Positions 21,754 to 31,645 of a stretch of DNA of 64,000 bases are shown piece after piece; position 1 is the first letter of the stretch, and every line of letters starts with the position of its first letter. Location of the stretch: the NCBI RefSeq assembly GCF_028368935.1, contig NZ_JAQNDK010000006.1, positions 215,001 to 279,000 on the forward strand, given 5' to 3'. This stretch comes from Sorangium aterium (GTDB taxonomy: Bacteria > Myxococcota_A > Polyangia > Polyangiales > Polyangiaceae). The translations under genes were made by a program, and so were the position numbers. The notes below the pieces were generated by a model. It did not search any database. It was not told where the DNA came from and saw only the letters and a program-made list of their open reading frames with translations.

Positions 21754-22163
21754 GATGGCTCTCCGTCTTACGCATCGTGCTTCGGCAACAACCATGCCGG
21801 CGCGGGGCGACCGGTGATTGTCGCGTCGATCCACGTCGATTTCCGGGAAAATGTGGTCCTGGGGACGAGGGCGTGTGCGTCCGTCAAGCGTTGGATGGAG
21901 GCGACGGCCTCCAGCTGGTGGCTCCACCCATCAGCACAGTGGATATCCGTTCACGGGTCGGATCGGCAAGCGCATCAATTCGCGCGCTTGCAAGCCCGAG
22001 CGGGCCTGTGAGAACACGCTGGGTGGCCCTGCCCGATGCCGTGGACCGCGCGGACCAGCCTCAGCGCGAGCTGGCGTGGCGCCGCACCGCGCTTCTCGGC
22101 GCGCCCATGATCGACCTCGGCTCGACGCCGGCTGCCTGGCTCACGTGAGCACGGCCTGTCCGG
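21754..22163. other. Gene-free stretch upstream of the protease
   Basis: 410 bp with AT-richer patches that presumably contain the protease promoter. I see no gene, repeat or strong promoter hexamers. The downstream end adjoins the stop of the next minus-strand lipoprotein gene. Confidence 0.4.
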
Positions 22164-22583
22164 TCAGGGGTTGGGTCGCTTCGGCCCCTGGAAGCAAACC
22201 ACCCTGTCGGTCGCGACGCCATCGCCGTCCGCCGGGTGGCTGCAGGCGACGAGCTCGTCGTGCCCGCACCCGCGCACCTGGAACACGTCGAGATCGTCGA
22301 GCGTCTCCCTCGTCTCCGCGTCCTGCTCGGCGCGGTCTGCGTGCCACTTGGCGAGCCGTCCCGGGTCGTTCTTCACCTCGGCCGGCGGGGCCTCCCGCGG
22401 CGCGTCGCCGAGCACGACCGTGCTCCACTTGACGTCGTCACGCTCGCGCACCTCGACCCTGTCCTCCGGGCAGCTATACCTCTCCGCGAAGTCTTCGCGG
22501 GCGCCTGTCTTGAGGCGCTTGCAGCCGGCGCTGGAGAGCACGACCAAGACGGTCCAGAGGCAGATCGAGAGCACCGCTCGCAT
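22164..22583 (-). CDS. Small lipoprotein, unknown function
   Basis: 139 residues from ATG 22583. The signal peptide ends in the lipobox SSAGC. The mature region is charged (Asp/Glu/Arg-rich) with three further cysteines (SCPEDR, VRGCGH, LVACSH, VVCFQG). The frame could start at TTG 22589, but that TTG belongs to a TTGACA hexamer. No family is recognised. It borders the repeat- and transposon-rich stretch to its left in transcription. Confidence 0.62.
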   Translation of the reverse strand: MRAVLSICLWTVLVVLSSAGCKRLKTGAREDFAERYSCPEDRVEVRERDDVKWSTVVLGDAPREAPPAEVKNDPGRLAKWHADRAEQDAETRETLDDLDVFQVRGCGHDELVACSHPADGDGVATDRVVCFQGPKRPNP

Positions 22584-22728
22584 TGTCAAATGCTACACGC
22601 GCCAGTCTGCCGGCGGCAACTCGATCCACCAGCATGACAGGTGCTCCATCGGCCCCCGGCTGCGAAGAAGACGCTGTTCAACCACTCTCCATCGAGCAGG
22701 GGAGGTTCGCGAGCATACCGAGCTCGAG

Positions 22729-22886
22729 TTTCCGGCGACCGCTCGTCATCGCGCGGTGCTTCTGGCGGGACTGTTCCGCGGGGGCGAACCGGTGCGATCC
22801 GTCGCCCGCCCCGACTGAACGTCGAGCCCGCCGCTCGCGTCGACTCGCTGCCGAAGCCTTGCCGCTCGCCGGCTCCCGCAGGCTCT
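22729..22886 (+). repeat. Dispersed two-part repeat, copy B (segments 1 and 2 adjacent)
   Basis: 22729-22805 matches segment 1 of the full copy at 33512-33596 (TTCCGG, CTGGCGGGACT, TTCCGCGGGGG, GATCCGTCGC). 22817-22886 matches the first 70 bp of segment 2 at 33854-34038 (CGTCGAGCCCGCCGCTCGCG onward). The 250 bp that separate the segments in the 33-kb copy are absent here. Confidence 0.8.
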
Positions 22887-23008
22887 GCAGGCGCTCGTCC
22901 GGAGGCGTCGTGTCGAAAGGATGCGCTCCCGATGGCGCCTGGCTGTCCGGAGCGCTTGCGCGATCGCTGGTAGCCAGCGGCAGTCCTGGCCGACCGGCAT
23001 TGCTTTGA

Positions 23009-23505
23009 GGCATCATTCTCGTCCAGCAAGGCTTCCGAGGCACTCTGCGGACCGTCCAGCGCCACGTGACCTCGTGGAGGCGGGTCGACGATCCGCACGA
23101 GCCAGCTGGCCGCGCGCCCTCGCGCGCCACGACTTCGACAGAGATGCGCGCTCCATCGCCCCGAAACCTGCGCTGGTGGCTGCTGACGACTGCCGCCGCG
23201 CCGAACTCCGACCCGGCGAAGCCCGCGTTCGAGCTGAACCCCGACCAACGTCGCTACATCTACCACCTGCTCGAAGACTGCCCCACGATCGCTGCCGGAC
23301 AACGCCTTGCGCAGAAATTCACCCAGCTGGTCCGCGCCCGCGATACCGCTGCGCTGGTGCCCTGGCTGGAGCAAGCCAAGGCGAGTTCGCTGGTCGAGTT
23401 TCGCGACTTCGCCGCGGGGCTCTGCCGCGACGAGCGCGCAGTCAGGGCCGCGCTCACCGAGAGGTGGAGCAACGGACAAACCGAGGGACAGGTGACCAAG
23501 CCGAA
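23009..23505 (+). pseudogene. ISL3-family transposase remnant
   Basis: The frame beginning after a stop at 23006 reads GFRGTLRTVQRHVTSWRR, later DQRRYIYHLLEDCPTIAAG, LVPWLEQAKASSLVEFRDFA and WSNGQTEGQVTK. This is the C-terminal half of an ISL3-type transposase, including the WSNGQxEGQ motif. The N-terminal zinc finger and first catalytic Asp are missing. Similarity ends abruptly after GQVTK, where the true protein would continue for about 40 residues. It lies just beyond repeat copy B and is inactive. Confidence 0.75.
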
Positions 23506-23530
23506 CTCACGAAGCCGCTCGAGGCAACCG

Positions 23531-26500
23531 CTACGACGACAAATCCCCCGCGCGCTCGGTCGAGAGCGGCAGCTCGACGCAGAAGGTCGAGCCCCGGCCG
23601 ACCTCGCTCGACACGCGAATTCGGCCGCCGTGCGCCTCGACGATGGTGCGGGTGATGTAGAGGCCGAGCCCGAGCCCCCCGTAATGCTTAGACGAGACGC
23701 CGCGGCGAAATCGTTCGAAGAGCTGCGCCTGCACTTCGGCCGAGATCCCGATCCCACGGTCGGTCACCGAGAGCCGCGCGACCCGATCTTCCCGGGTGAT
23801 GGTGATGTCGATCGGCTGGCGTTCCCCGAATTTGATCGCATTGGTGAGGAGGTTGGTCACGACCTGCTCCAGGCGCTGCGGGTCCCACCGGCCGATGACC
23901 GGCTGCTCCGCGCGCACGGCGACCACGCTGCCTGACTGCGCGATCTGATCGCCGAGGTGGGCGACGACCTCGTCGACGAGCGCGCGCAGCTCGACGGGCG
24001 CCGTATACAGCTCGAGCCTCCCCGCCTGGATCCGGGAGACGTCGAGCAGCATATCGATGAGGTCGGTGAGGCGCTTGACCTGGCGGCCAGAGAGGGCGAC
24101 CGCGGATCGCACGCGCTCGACGTCCATGCCCCGCGCGAGCCTTTTCCCCAGCGATTGAATGGCGAGCTGCAGGCTGGTGAGCGGGGTGCGGAGCTCGTGC
24201 GAGGCGATAGAAAGGAACTCGTCCCGCAGGTGCACGGCCTCCTCCGCTGCCGTGCGCGCCCGCCGCTCGTCCAGGAGGAGCTGATCGCGCTGCTGCTCGG
24301 CGCGCACGCGCGCGGTGATGTCGCGGAAGCTCCAGACCCGCCCGACCACGCGCCCGCCGAGGCGCTGGGGCTGCGAATAACGCTCGAAGACGCGCCCGTC
24401 CGCGAACGGGATGGCATCGACGCTGGACTCCTCGGGCGAGGCATAGAGAGCGCGGATCCTTTGCAGAAACGCCTCGGGATCGAGGACCTGGTCGCAGACG
24501 AACGTACGGAACGTGTCGTCCGACCCGGTGGAGAGGATCTCGTCCGGGATGCGCCACATCGCCGTGAACCTGTGATTCTGACACAGGACGCGCTGCTCGT
24601 CGTCGACGACCAGGATGCCGTCCGCCGTCGATTCGAGCGTGGCCTCGAGGAGCGAGAGGGAATGGCGGAGCACCTCCTCGGCGCGCCGTCGCTCCGCGTT
24701 CTCCTGCTGCAGATCCGCATAGAGGCGCGCATTTTCGATGGAGTTGGCCGCCTGGGCGGAGAGCAGCCGGATCACCTCGACGCGATCGGGGGTGAAGGCA
24801 GAGCGGGTGAGGTCGTTTTCGAGATAGATCACGCCGGCGAGGCGGCCCTTGTAGACGATGGGCGCGGCGAGCGAGGAGCGCGGCGCACCGCCGGCGAAGC
24901 ACGGATCGCGCCCGAACGGCCCGTCGATCGCGAGGTCGTCGAGCAGGACGGTCTCGCGCGTCCGCGCCACGTACGTGACGACGCTGGCCGGCAGGTCCTT
25001 GCGGCCCTCGAGGGGCGCCGCGCCGAGCACGTGGACCGACGCATCCCGGATGTGGTGCTCGGCCACGACGACGAGCCGTCCGTCACGCAGGAGCAGGAGG
25101 ACGCCGCGCCGCGCGCCGACGTTCTCGACCATGATGCGCATGAGCGCGTCGAGCAGGCGGTCGAGGACGATCTCGCCCGAGATGGCCTGAGAGGCCTTGA
25201 GCACCGAGCCGACGTCGAGCGCGGCGCCGGCCTGCGGGCTCCTCTCGCCGCGGAGGCTCTCGCCCGGGACGAGGTCGGGGTACGCGTTCTCGAGGCGCCG
25301 CATCGCCTCCGTCGCGCCCCAGCGGCCATACGCCTTGTGCGCCTTGGTCAGGTAGGCGCCGGCGATGGTTTCCTTGCCGAGCGCGCGGAAGCAGAGGCCC
25401 GCGAGCTCGTTGCCGAGCGCCTCGTCGTGGAGATAGCCGCCGCGCTGCGCGAGAGCGATCGCCTCGTCGTAGCGGTCCCCGGCGGCGCGCGCGTCGCCGC
25501 GGACGCGCTCGAGCTCGGCGCGGAGGAGGGCGCGGCGGTGCGCCAGGTTCTCCGGGCAGAGGTCCGCCCAGCGCGAGAGTTTTTCGGCGGAGACCTCGGC
25601 GCGGGCGAGGAAGAGCGCGCGCTCCGCTGGGGAGACGACGTCCGCCGCCTGCGTGAACGCGATGCCTGCGTAGCAATGGAACGCGGGGTTGCCATGCCAG
25701 GCCGCCACGGCCGGGATCTCGATGTTCGGCAAGAGCGCAGCGCGCGCCGCTTGCTCGAACAGGCCCTGGAAGACGCAGAGGATGACGATGTAGAAGTGGG
25801 CGAAGAAGAACGAGGCCTGGTTGTCGATGCGGCGGGACTCCTCGATCACCTCGTCGATATCGACCCACGCCCCCTTGAGCGCGGCGGGGCGCTCGGTCTC
25901 GACCGAGAGCTGGTGCGCGATCTGTCCGACCGCGCCGACCGCCCAGGTGATGGCATTGAACTCGTCGAGCTTGCGCATCGGCTGGTAGCTCCGCGCCTCG
26001 GCGAGGAGGTCGGAGAGCGGGAGGCCGCGCAGGAGGCTGTTCGTGATGCCATTGGCCGTGTTGTAGAACGACCAGATGTACTGGCCCGTTTCGAGCCCGG
26101 TGTGCATCCCGGCGACCAGCGACGCCTTGCAGGCGGCGTAGCCCTCTCGCCAATGCTGCACGAAGGCGCCCCACATATTGCGGAGCATCGCCTCGGACTT
26201 CTTGTCCGTGTAGCGGTCCGCGAGGTCGATGGCGGCGCGGCCGAAGCGGTAGCCGAGCGCGATGTCGCCGCGGGCGCAGAGGAGCATCCCGAAGTTCATG
26301 CAGCCGAAGATCGAGTTCTTCGAGAGCCCGTGGCGCAGCGTGTTCTCGAGGATCTTCGCGACCGTGATGCCGAGGTCGTTCGTGGCCAGGAAGTAGCAGG
26401 GGAGAAAGAGCTCCTGGAGCACGTCCTGCATGGCGAGGATCTCCGGGTCCGCGAGCGGCGGCAGGCCTGGCAGCGCCTCGATCGTCCTTTCCCGGACGAG

Positions 26501-29083
26501 ATCCATCGTCGCCCGCACCTGGGCGTCGAGCATGGCGTCGTCCGGGAAGAGAGGCAGGTCGATCCCGAACGGGCGCAGGGCCTCGAGCCCCTCCGCGAGC
26601 GCGGCTGGCAGGTCGTTCTTGAGCACCTGCACGTTCATCTTGAGCCGCAGCACCTCGGTACGATCGAGCCGGCTCGCGGCCCGCTCCAGGCCTTCGGAGA
26701 GGATCGCGAGGGCGTCGTCATGCTGGCCGCAGAGCGAGAGCATCAGGGCGGCTCTCTTCGCGTATTCGAGGCGGAGCGGGTACTGTGACGCCCAGGCGTC
26801 CTCCGGAAGGTGCAGGAGGCCGAACTGCAGGTAGCGCAGCGCGGCGCCGAAGGCGGCCGAGTCCTCGGCGCGGCATGCGGCCTCGAGGCTCATGCGGGCG
26901 AGGTGCAGGCGCTCCGCGGGGTCCGACACGAGGTCGCCTGCGCTGTTCAGGTGGCCGACGACGTCGAAGAGGCTCTGGCTCTCCGAGAGGTCTAGCTTGC
27001 CCGCGAGCAGCCGGCCGATCCGGAGGTGGAAGGCGGGTCGGTCCGCCTCCGGGATCATCGCGTAGGCGCCCTCCTGGACCTTGTCATGGGCGAAGCGGTA
27101 GCCGCCGCGCCCGGCGATCACGAGCCCCTCGCTCACGGCGGGATCGAGGCGGGCATACGCGTCTTCCGGCGAGCACTCGTTCACCGCGGCGAGCACGTCG
27201 AGGTCGAACCGGTTGCCGATCGCCGCGGCGAGGTTGAGCGCCTTTACCGTCGCCGGCGGCAGGCGCGCGATGGTGCGCACCATGAGGTCTGCGACGTTGT
27301 CCGTGTACCCGAGTGCGTCGATCGCGGCGAGGTCCCAGCGCCAGCCTGATCCGGCTGCGTACGCGAGGACGCCGTGGTCGTGCAGCGGCCGGATGAACTC
27401 CTTGACGAAGAACGGGTTGCCGCCGGTCTTCTTCTGCACCGCATCGGCGAGCGGCCCACAGTCGCTGCGCTTGAGGCTATCCGAGAGCATCTCGATCAGG
27501 TGCGGGCGCGCGAGCGGGGTGAGTACGATGTTGCGCACGACGAGCCCGGCTTGCTTGAGCTCCTCGATCGCCAGGACGAACGGGTGCCCGGGCGATACCT
27601 CGTTGTCACGGTAAGCGCCGCAGAAAAAGAGGGCATCGAGCGAGTCGTCGGCGAGGAGCGCGCGGAGCAGCCCGACGCTCGCGGGGTCGATCCACTGAAG
27701 ATCGTCGAGGAACAGGACGAACGGGTGCGTGCGCCGCGCGAACACCGAGACGAACAGCAAGAAGCACCGGTTCAGGCGGTTTTGCGCCTCGATCGGGCCG
27801 AGCGCCGGGACGGGCGGCTGCGGGCCGATCACGTGGGAGAGCGACGGGATGACGTCGCAGACGACCTGCGCGTTCGGCCCGAGCGCCTCGAGGAGCGCGC
27901 TCCGAAAGCGGAGGATGCGCGCATCGCTCTCGGTGAGGATCTGCCGCACGAGGCCGTCGAACGCCTGGATCACCGCGCTGTAGGGCGCGCCGCGGTTGTA
28001 TTGGTCGTATTTGCCGCTCGTGAAATAGCCCTTCTGCCGCGCGAGTGGCTTCAAGATCTCGTGTACGAGCGAGGACTTCCCGATCCCCGAGTAGCCGGAG
28101 ACGAGGACGATCTCACGGCCCCCCTCAAGCGCGCGCTCGAACGCGGCGGTGAGCGCCTCGATGTCATGCTCGCGGCCGTAGAGCTTCTGGTGGATCCGGA
28201 AGAGGTCCTGACGATCGCGCTGGCCCGCGACGAAGGGCTCGATCGTCCCCGTGCCGCGCAGGGCCTCGCGGCAGTGCTCGAGGTCGGCGAGCAGGCCCTC
28301 GGCGCTCTGGTAACGCTCCTCGGCGTTCTTCGCGAGCAGCTTGAGCACGATGTCGGAAACGGCCTCGGGGATGGTCGGATCGACGCAGGACGGCGGCGTG
28401 GGCGCGAGGGCGAGGTGCGCGTGAATGAGCTCCATCGGGTCCAGGGCCTCGAAGGGGCGCCGACCCGTGAGCATCTGGTACAGAATGACGCCGAGCGCGT
28501 AGAGGTCGGTCCGGTAGTCGACGCCGCGGTTCATGCGGCCTGTCTGCTCGGGGGAGACGTAGGGCAGCACGTCGGCGATGACCGCCGGCGCGTAGAGCCG
28601 TTCGTGCGCGTGGGTGATCTCGGCGTCGACGCCGAAGCCATTGATCTTGACCGCGCCGCGCGCGCCGACGAGCACGTTCTGCGGGCGCAGATCGCGGTGG
28701 ACGAGCCCGGCCACGTGCACCGCGGCGAGACCTTCGGCGAGCGCGGCCGCGAGATCGAGCGCCTCGCCGACCGGCATCCTGCGTGACGGGCGCGCGGCGA
28801 GGATCCGCGCGAGATCGCGGCCCGGGAAGTCCTCGAGGACGACGATCAAGGAGCCGGCGAGCGCCTCGACGCCGCGCAGGGCGACGAGGCGGGGCGAGGC
28901 GAGGCGCGCGATGCGCTCGTACTGGTGCTTGAAGCGCACGACCTCGGCGCTGGTCGATCTTTCCGCGCACAGGATTTTCAGTAAAACCGGGACGCCGTCG
29001 CCCTCGTGGTATGCGCGGTACAGGGCGAAATCGGCAGTTTCCTCGATTTTCTCGCGGAGCGCGTAGCCTCTCTCGACGATCAT
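23531..29083 (-). CDS. Hybrid kinase-like / AAA ATPase / GAF-PAS sensor histidine kinase
   Basis: 1850 residues from ATG 29083 (AAGG 7 nt upstream). In order: a Ser/Thr-kinase-like domain (1-270; Lys36, HRD 129-131, N136), a STAND ATPase with Walker A GYSGIGKS near 326, a long helical/TPR-like middle (about 650-1230), a GAF domain (about 1290-1445), a coiled linker, a PAS domain (about 1470-1580), HisKA with SHELRTPL near 1629, and HATPase_c with NLLTNAIKFG, DRGIGI and GLGLGLYI. This is the trifunctional myxobacterial/cyanobacterial architecture. The DFG motif reads GFG (149-151), so the first domain is probably not catalytic while the histidine kinase looks intact. No response regulator is adjacent. 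Confidence 0.93.
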   Translation of the reverse strand: MIVERGYALREKIEETADFALYRAYHEGDGVPVLLKILCAERSTSAEVVRFKHQYERIARLASPRLVALRGVEALAGSLIVVLEDFPGRDLARILAARPSRRMPVGEALDLAAALAEGLAAVHVAGLVHRDLRPQNVLVGARGAVKINGFGVDAEITHAHERLYAPAVIADVLPYVSPEQTGRMNRGVDYRTDLYALGVILYQMLTGRRPFEALDPMELIHAHLALAPTPPSCVDPTIPEAVSDIVLKLLAKNAEERYQSAEGLLADLEHCREALRGTGTIEPFVAGQRDRQDLFRIHQKLYGREHDIEALTAAFERALEGGREIVLVSGYSGIGKSSLVHEILKPLARQKGYFTSGKYDQYNRGAPYSAVIQAFDGLVRQILTESDARILRFRSALLEALGPNAQVVCDVIPSLSHVIGPQPPVPALGPIEAQNRLNRCFLLFVSVFARRTHPFVLFLDDLQWIDPASVGLLRALLADDSLDALFFCGAYRDNEVSPGHPFVLAIEELKQAGLVVRNIVLTPLARPHLIEMLSDSLKRSDCGPLADAVQKKTGGNPFFVKEFIRPLHDHGVLAYAAGSGWRWDLAAIDALGYTDNVADLMVRTIARLPPATVKALNLAAAIGNRFDLDVLAAVNECSPEDAYARLDPAVSEGLVIAGRGGYRFAHDKVQEGAYAMIPEADRPAFHLRIGRLLAGKLDLSESQSLFDVVGHLNSAGDLVSDPAERLHLARMSLEAACRAEDSAAFGAALRYLQFGLLHLPEDAWASQYPLRLEYAKRAALMLSLCGQHDDALAILSEGLERAASRLDRTEVLRLKMNVQVLKNDLPAALAEGLEALRPFGIDLPLFPDDAMLDAQVRATMDLVRERTIEALPGLPPLADPEILAMQDVLQELFLPCYFLATNDLGITVAKILENTLRHGLSKNSIFGCMNFGMLLCARGDIALGYRFGRAAIDLADRYTDKKSEAMLRNMWGAFVQHWREGYAACKASLVAGMHTGLETGQYIWSFYNTANGITNSLLRGLPLSDLLAEARSYQPMRKLDEFNAITWAVGAVGQIAHQLSVETERPAALKGAWVDIDEVIEESRRIDNQASFFFAHFYIVILCVFQGLFEQAARAALLPNIEIPAVAAWHGNPAFHCYAGIAFTQAADVVSPAERALFLARAEVSAEKLSRWADLCPENLAHRRALLRAELERVRGDARAAGDRYDEAIALAQRGGYLHDEALGNELAGLCFRALGKETIAGAYLTKAHKAYGRWGATEAMRRLENAYPDLVPGESLRGERSPQAGAALDVGSVLKASQAISGEIVLDRLLDALMRIMVENVGARRGVLLLLRDGRLVVVAEHHIRDASVHVLGAAPLEGRKDLPASVVTYVARTRETVLLDDLAIDGPFGRDPCFAGGAPRSSLAAPIVYKGRLAGVIYLENDLTRSAFTPDRVEVIRLLSAQAANSIENARLYADLQQENAERRRAEEVLRHSLSLLEATLESTADGILVVDDEQRVLCQNHRFTAMWRIPDEILSTGSDDTFRTFVCDQVLDPEAFLQRIRALYASPEESSVDAIPFADGRVFERYSQPQRLGGRVVGRVWSFRDITARVRAEQQRDQLLLDERRARTAAEEAVHLRDEFLSIASHELRTPLTSLQLAIQSLGKRLARGMDVERVRSAVALSGRQVKRLTDLIDMLLDVSRIQAGRLELYTAPVELRALVDEVVAHLGDQIAQSGSVVAVRAEQPVIGRWDPQRLEQVVTNLLTNAIKFGERQPIDITITREDRVARLSVTDRGIGISAEVQAQLFERFRRGVSSKHYGGLGLGLYITRTIVEAHGGRIRVSSEVGRGSTFCVELPLSTERAGDLSS

Positions 29084-29746
29084 CGAAAACCTTGCTCGCT
29101 CGCTCGTCAACGCGACGCACTACGACCAGCTACTTATATATTCCAAAGGGTGTGACTTGGCACCGGCGGAGTTTGGCCCACGCCCAGCTCGTGCGGCTCT
29201 TGGGTGTGCAGGCGCGTGAGGTCGTCAGGAAACTCCGAACGCCCCCTGGAGTCCGGACGCTTGGCGCACCCCTTGGCGGCCAGGGGTCTCACGGGAGGGG
29301 CGCTATGGGCAGCGTGGACGTGGTGCGTCCGAGCTGCGGAACAGGAGCGGCGTCGAAGTCGTTCCAAGAAGGGTTGATCGCGCCCCGGAGAATCCGCATC
29401 GCCGGCTTGAAGTCCGAGTGGACCGCGCCGACAGGCGTAGGACATCGCGCCACTCGCAGGAGAACCCAATCTCCGTCGTTCACGATTGCCACGGCTTCAC
29501 CGCGACCCGCCCCCCGCACCCGCAGGCACACACGTGCTCCTTTGCATTTTCAGCTATCCTCCCCTTCTTCGCGCAGGTGGCGGCCGAGGGCCGGCTCCTG
29601 CCTGGCGTGATCAGCCGGGATCTCGACGGATACACCCTCTGTCACCGTCAGGCCCGCCCCCAGTGCAAGACCGAGATCAGGGTCGGCTCAACTCGCACCG
29701 TGGGCTCGGCATGCGCGAGCGACCTCGCTGAGAGCGCACGGCGCGG

Positions 29747-29793
<47 letters not shown>

Positions 29794-29858
29794 GGCGCGT
29801 GCCCCGCGCACGGCTCAGACTCGGGCGATCTCCTCCGCGAAGATGCGCTCCATCGCCG

Positions 29859-30043
29859 GCTTGGGCCGATCCTCCGAGCCCGGCGCTCGCGTCGACTCGC
29901 TGCCGGAGCCTTGCCGCTCGTCGGTGCCCGCAGGTTCTACTGAGATCACCCGCGCGCGGTGGTTGCGTGCCGAAGCGCCCAAGAGGCCTCCGGAAAGTGC
30001 TGCCGGCAAGCAGCAGGCCTGTGCCGGGAGGCAAGCGCGGCGG
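29859..30043 (+). repeat. Dispersed repeat, copy D (segment 2 only)
   Basis: 185 bp about 90% identical by eye to 33854-34038, beginning GCTTGGGCCGA and ending GCAAGCGCGGCGG. Segment 1 is not present in front of it. An open frame is kept across both copies, but substitutions are spread over all codon positions. Confidence 0.82.
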
Positions 30044-30465
30044 CGTGCGCAGACGACGACGACGCGAAGCCGTGACCCCGGCGCCGCCGGGGCTCGGTCG
30101 CAGCGCCTGAACGCGCCGCTGCCCGCCGAACTAGCACAGGAGGGCACGCTGGCCTGATAGGTCGGCCGGACCAGCCCCATCGCGGGAAGCAGAAGGCCCA
30201 CCATCCGCCCTGCGTGCCACCGCGCAACACCACACCGTCGGAGCATGCCTACCTCGCATCATGGGGACGAGCAGACAGTCGCGCCCCTCGGCGCAAGAGC
30301 GATATCGGCCCGAACGGCGCGCTCTGGATCGTCACTCCGCGCTCGGTTGCCCGCGTGGCTGAGGGAGGGTGGCGGGTCTATCAGCGGCCCGCGCGACCGC
30401 CGAAGCCCGCGCTGCGCAGGTGCAGCACGGGCAGCGCGGCCGGCTGCCTGGTAAACTCGCAGGCG

Positions 30466-31194
30466 ATGGAACTCACGCCCGCCTTCACTTATCCCGCGCA
30501 GGTGCCCGTGCTGCTGCGCCAGCAGGGCTATGCGGTGCTCAGCCCGCAGGGCGTCGCCGAGCTCACGGGCTGCGACCTGGGCGAGCTGCATGCGCTGCGG
30601 CCCTCCTGGGACGACCTGCCGCCGGACCGCTACCTCAAGGACGGCGGGCGCTACCGCAGCCGGCGGCACTCGTGCTTCGTGGTCGAAGGCGGCGCGGTGC
30701 GCCAGGCGCCGCGTCGCGCGCACTGGCAGCCCGTCGAATACAACGCGCTGCACGGCGGCATGCAGCGGTGGTTCGAGCCGATGCAGCCGCAGGTGGTGGA
30801 TCCGCCCGCCTGGGCGCGCCTGCTGCGTGCGCTCGGGCAGGTCGCTTCCGGCCGCAAGGGCGAGCAGCCCTGGTTCGTCGAGGCGCACCAGTTCCGCATC
30901 GATACGCAAGGGGGGATCGGCCGCCCCACGCCGGAAGGCGCGCACCGCGACGGCGTGGATCTCGTGGCGGTGTTCCTCGTCGGGCGTGAGGGCATCAAGG
31001 GTGGCGAGACGCGTGTCTTCCAGGCGGACGGGCCCGCAGGCCAGCGATTCACGCTCACCGAGCCGTGGAGCCTGCTGTTGCTGGACGACGAGCGCGTGAT
31101 CCACGAGACGACGCCCATCCAGCCCGCCGGCGAGCTCGGCCATCGCGACACGCTGGTGCTGACGTACCGCGCGGGCGGCTTCCAGGGCGCCTGA
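30466..31194 (+). CDS. 2OG-Fe(II) dioxygenase family protein (DUF2257 / amino-acid hydroxylase-like)
   Basis: 242 residues. The facial triad is visible as His160-x-Asp162 (AHRDGVDLVAVFLV) and His213 (VIHETTPI), with Arg235 in TLVLTYR as the likely 2-oxoglutarate carboxylate ligand. The size and the motif spacing match the 2OG-Fe_dioxy family that includes L-isoleucine 4-hydroxylase. It likely hydroxylates a free amino acid or similar small molecule. ATG 30466 has only a weak purine stretch upstream. Leucine codons favour CTG, and the gene sits alone between repeat DNA and a gene fragment, so horizontal arrival is plausible though unproven. Confidence 0.85.
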   Translation: MELTPAFTYPAQVPVLLRQQGYAVLSPQGVAELTGCDLGELHALRPSWDDLPPDRYLKDGGRYRSRRHSCFVVEGGAVRQAPRRAHWQPVEYNALHGGMQRWFEPMQPQVVDPPAWARLLRALGQVASGRKGEQPWFVEAHQFRIDTQGGIGRPTPEGAHRDGVDLVAVFLVGREGIKGGETRVFQADGPAGQRFTLTEPWSLLLLDDERVIHETTPIQPAGELGHRDTLVLTYRAGGFQGA

Positions 31195-31207
31195 AGCGGC
31201 GGAGAGC

Positions 31208-31399
31208 GGCGCGCTGCTCTGGTACCGCGAGCGTGGTGAAGTCTCGTCCAGGCAATGGCGCGACGTCGTCGAGGTGCTTCGAGTCAGCGGAGCCGAGATC
31301 AACGACCGCCATCTCAGCACGCGGGCTGAGCAGCCTCGCGTCGATGACCTCCTCACGCGCGCGCAAGCGGAGGCCGCTTTGAAGCTCGGCTCGCAATAA
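31208..31399 (+). pseudogene. C-terminal fragment of a decapitated gene
   Basis: The frame ending at TAA 31397 reads LLWYRERGEVSSRQWRDVVE, then VLRVSGAEIND and DLLTRAQAEAAL. It resembles the C-terminus of small uncharacterised proteins with a W-F/Y-R-x-G-G-E-V-S-x-R-Q-W pattern. There is no start codon or N-terminal domain upstream; the frame runs into the 3' end of the dioxygenase gene. Probably the tail of a gene truncated by insertion of the dioxygenase segment. Confidence 0.5.
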
Positions 31400-31645
31400 C
31401 CTGCTTGAGAGATGGACCTCGCACCCGGATCGCGCTGTCCGACGCGACCCGGCTCGCCGCCGCCTTCGAGCTCGGCCGCCATTGCCACGCCGCCTGCGCG
31501 TGCGCGCGTGCCGACGAGCGCTGCTGACCGACATCGCCCGCCCCGCTCCGTCACGATCGCTGTATCCTGCCGATCTTCTCCGCCGATCCACACGGCCAGC
31601 CCTCGCGCAGCCCAAGGCGGTCGTCTCCCTGCGTGTCGCCGAATC

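Noticed and set aside
29289-29531. 80-codon minus-strand gene upstream of the hybrid kinase
   Set aside because: Third-position GC is lower than in true genes, there is no ribosome site and no recognisable motif; mentioned only as possible decay.
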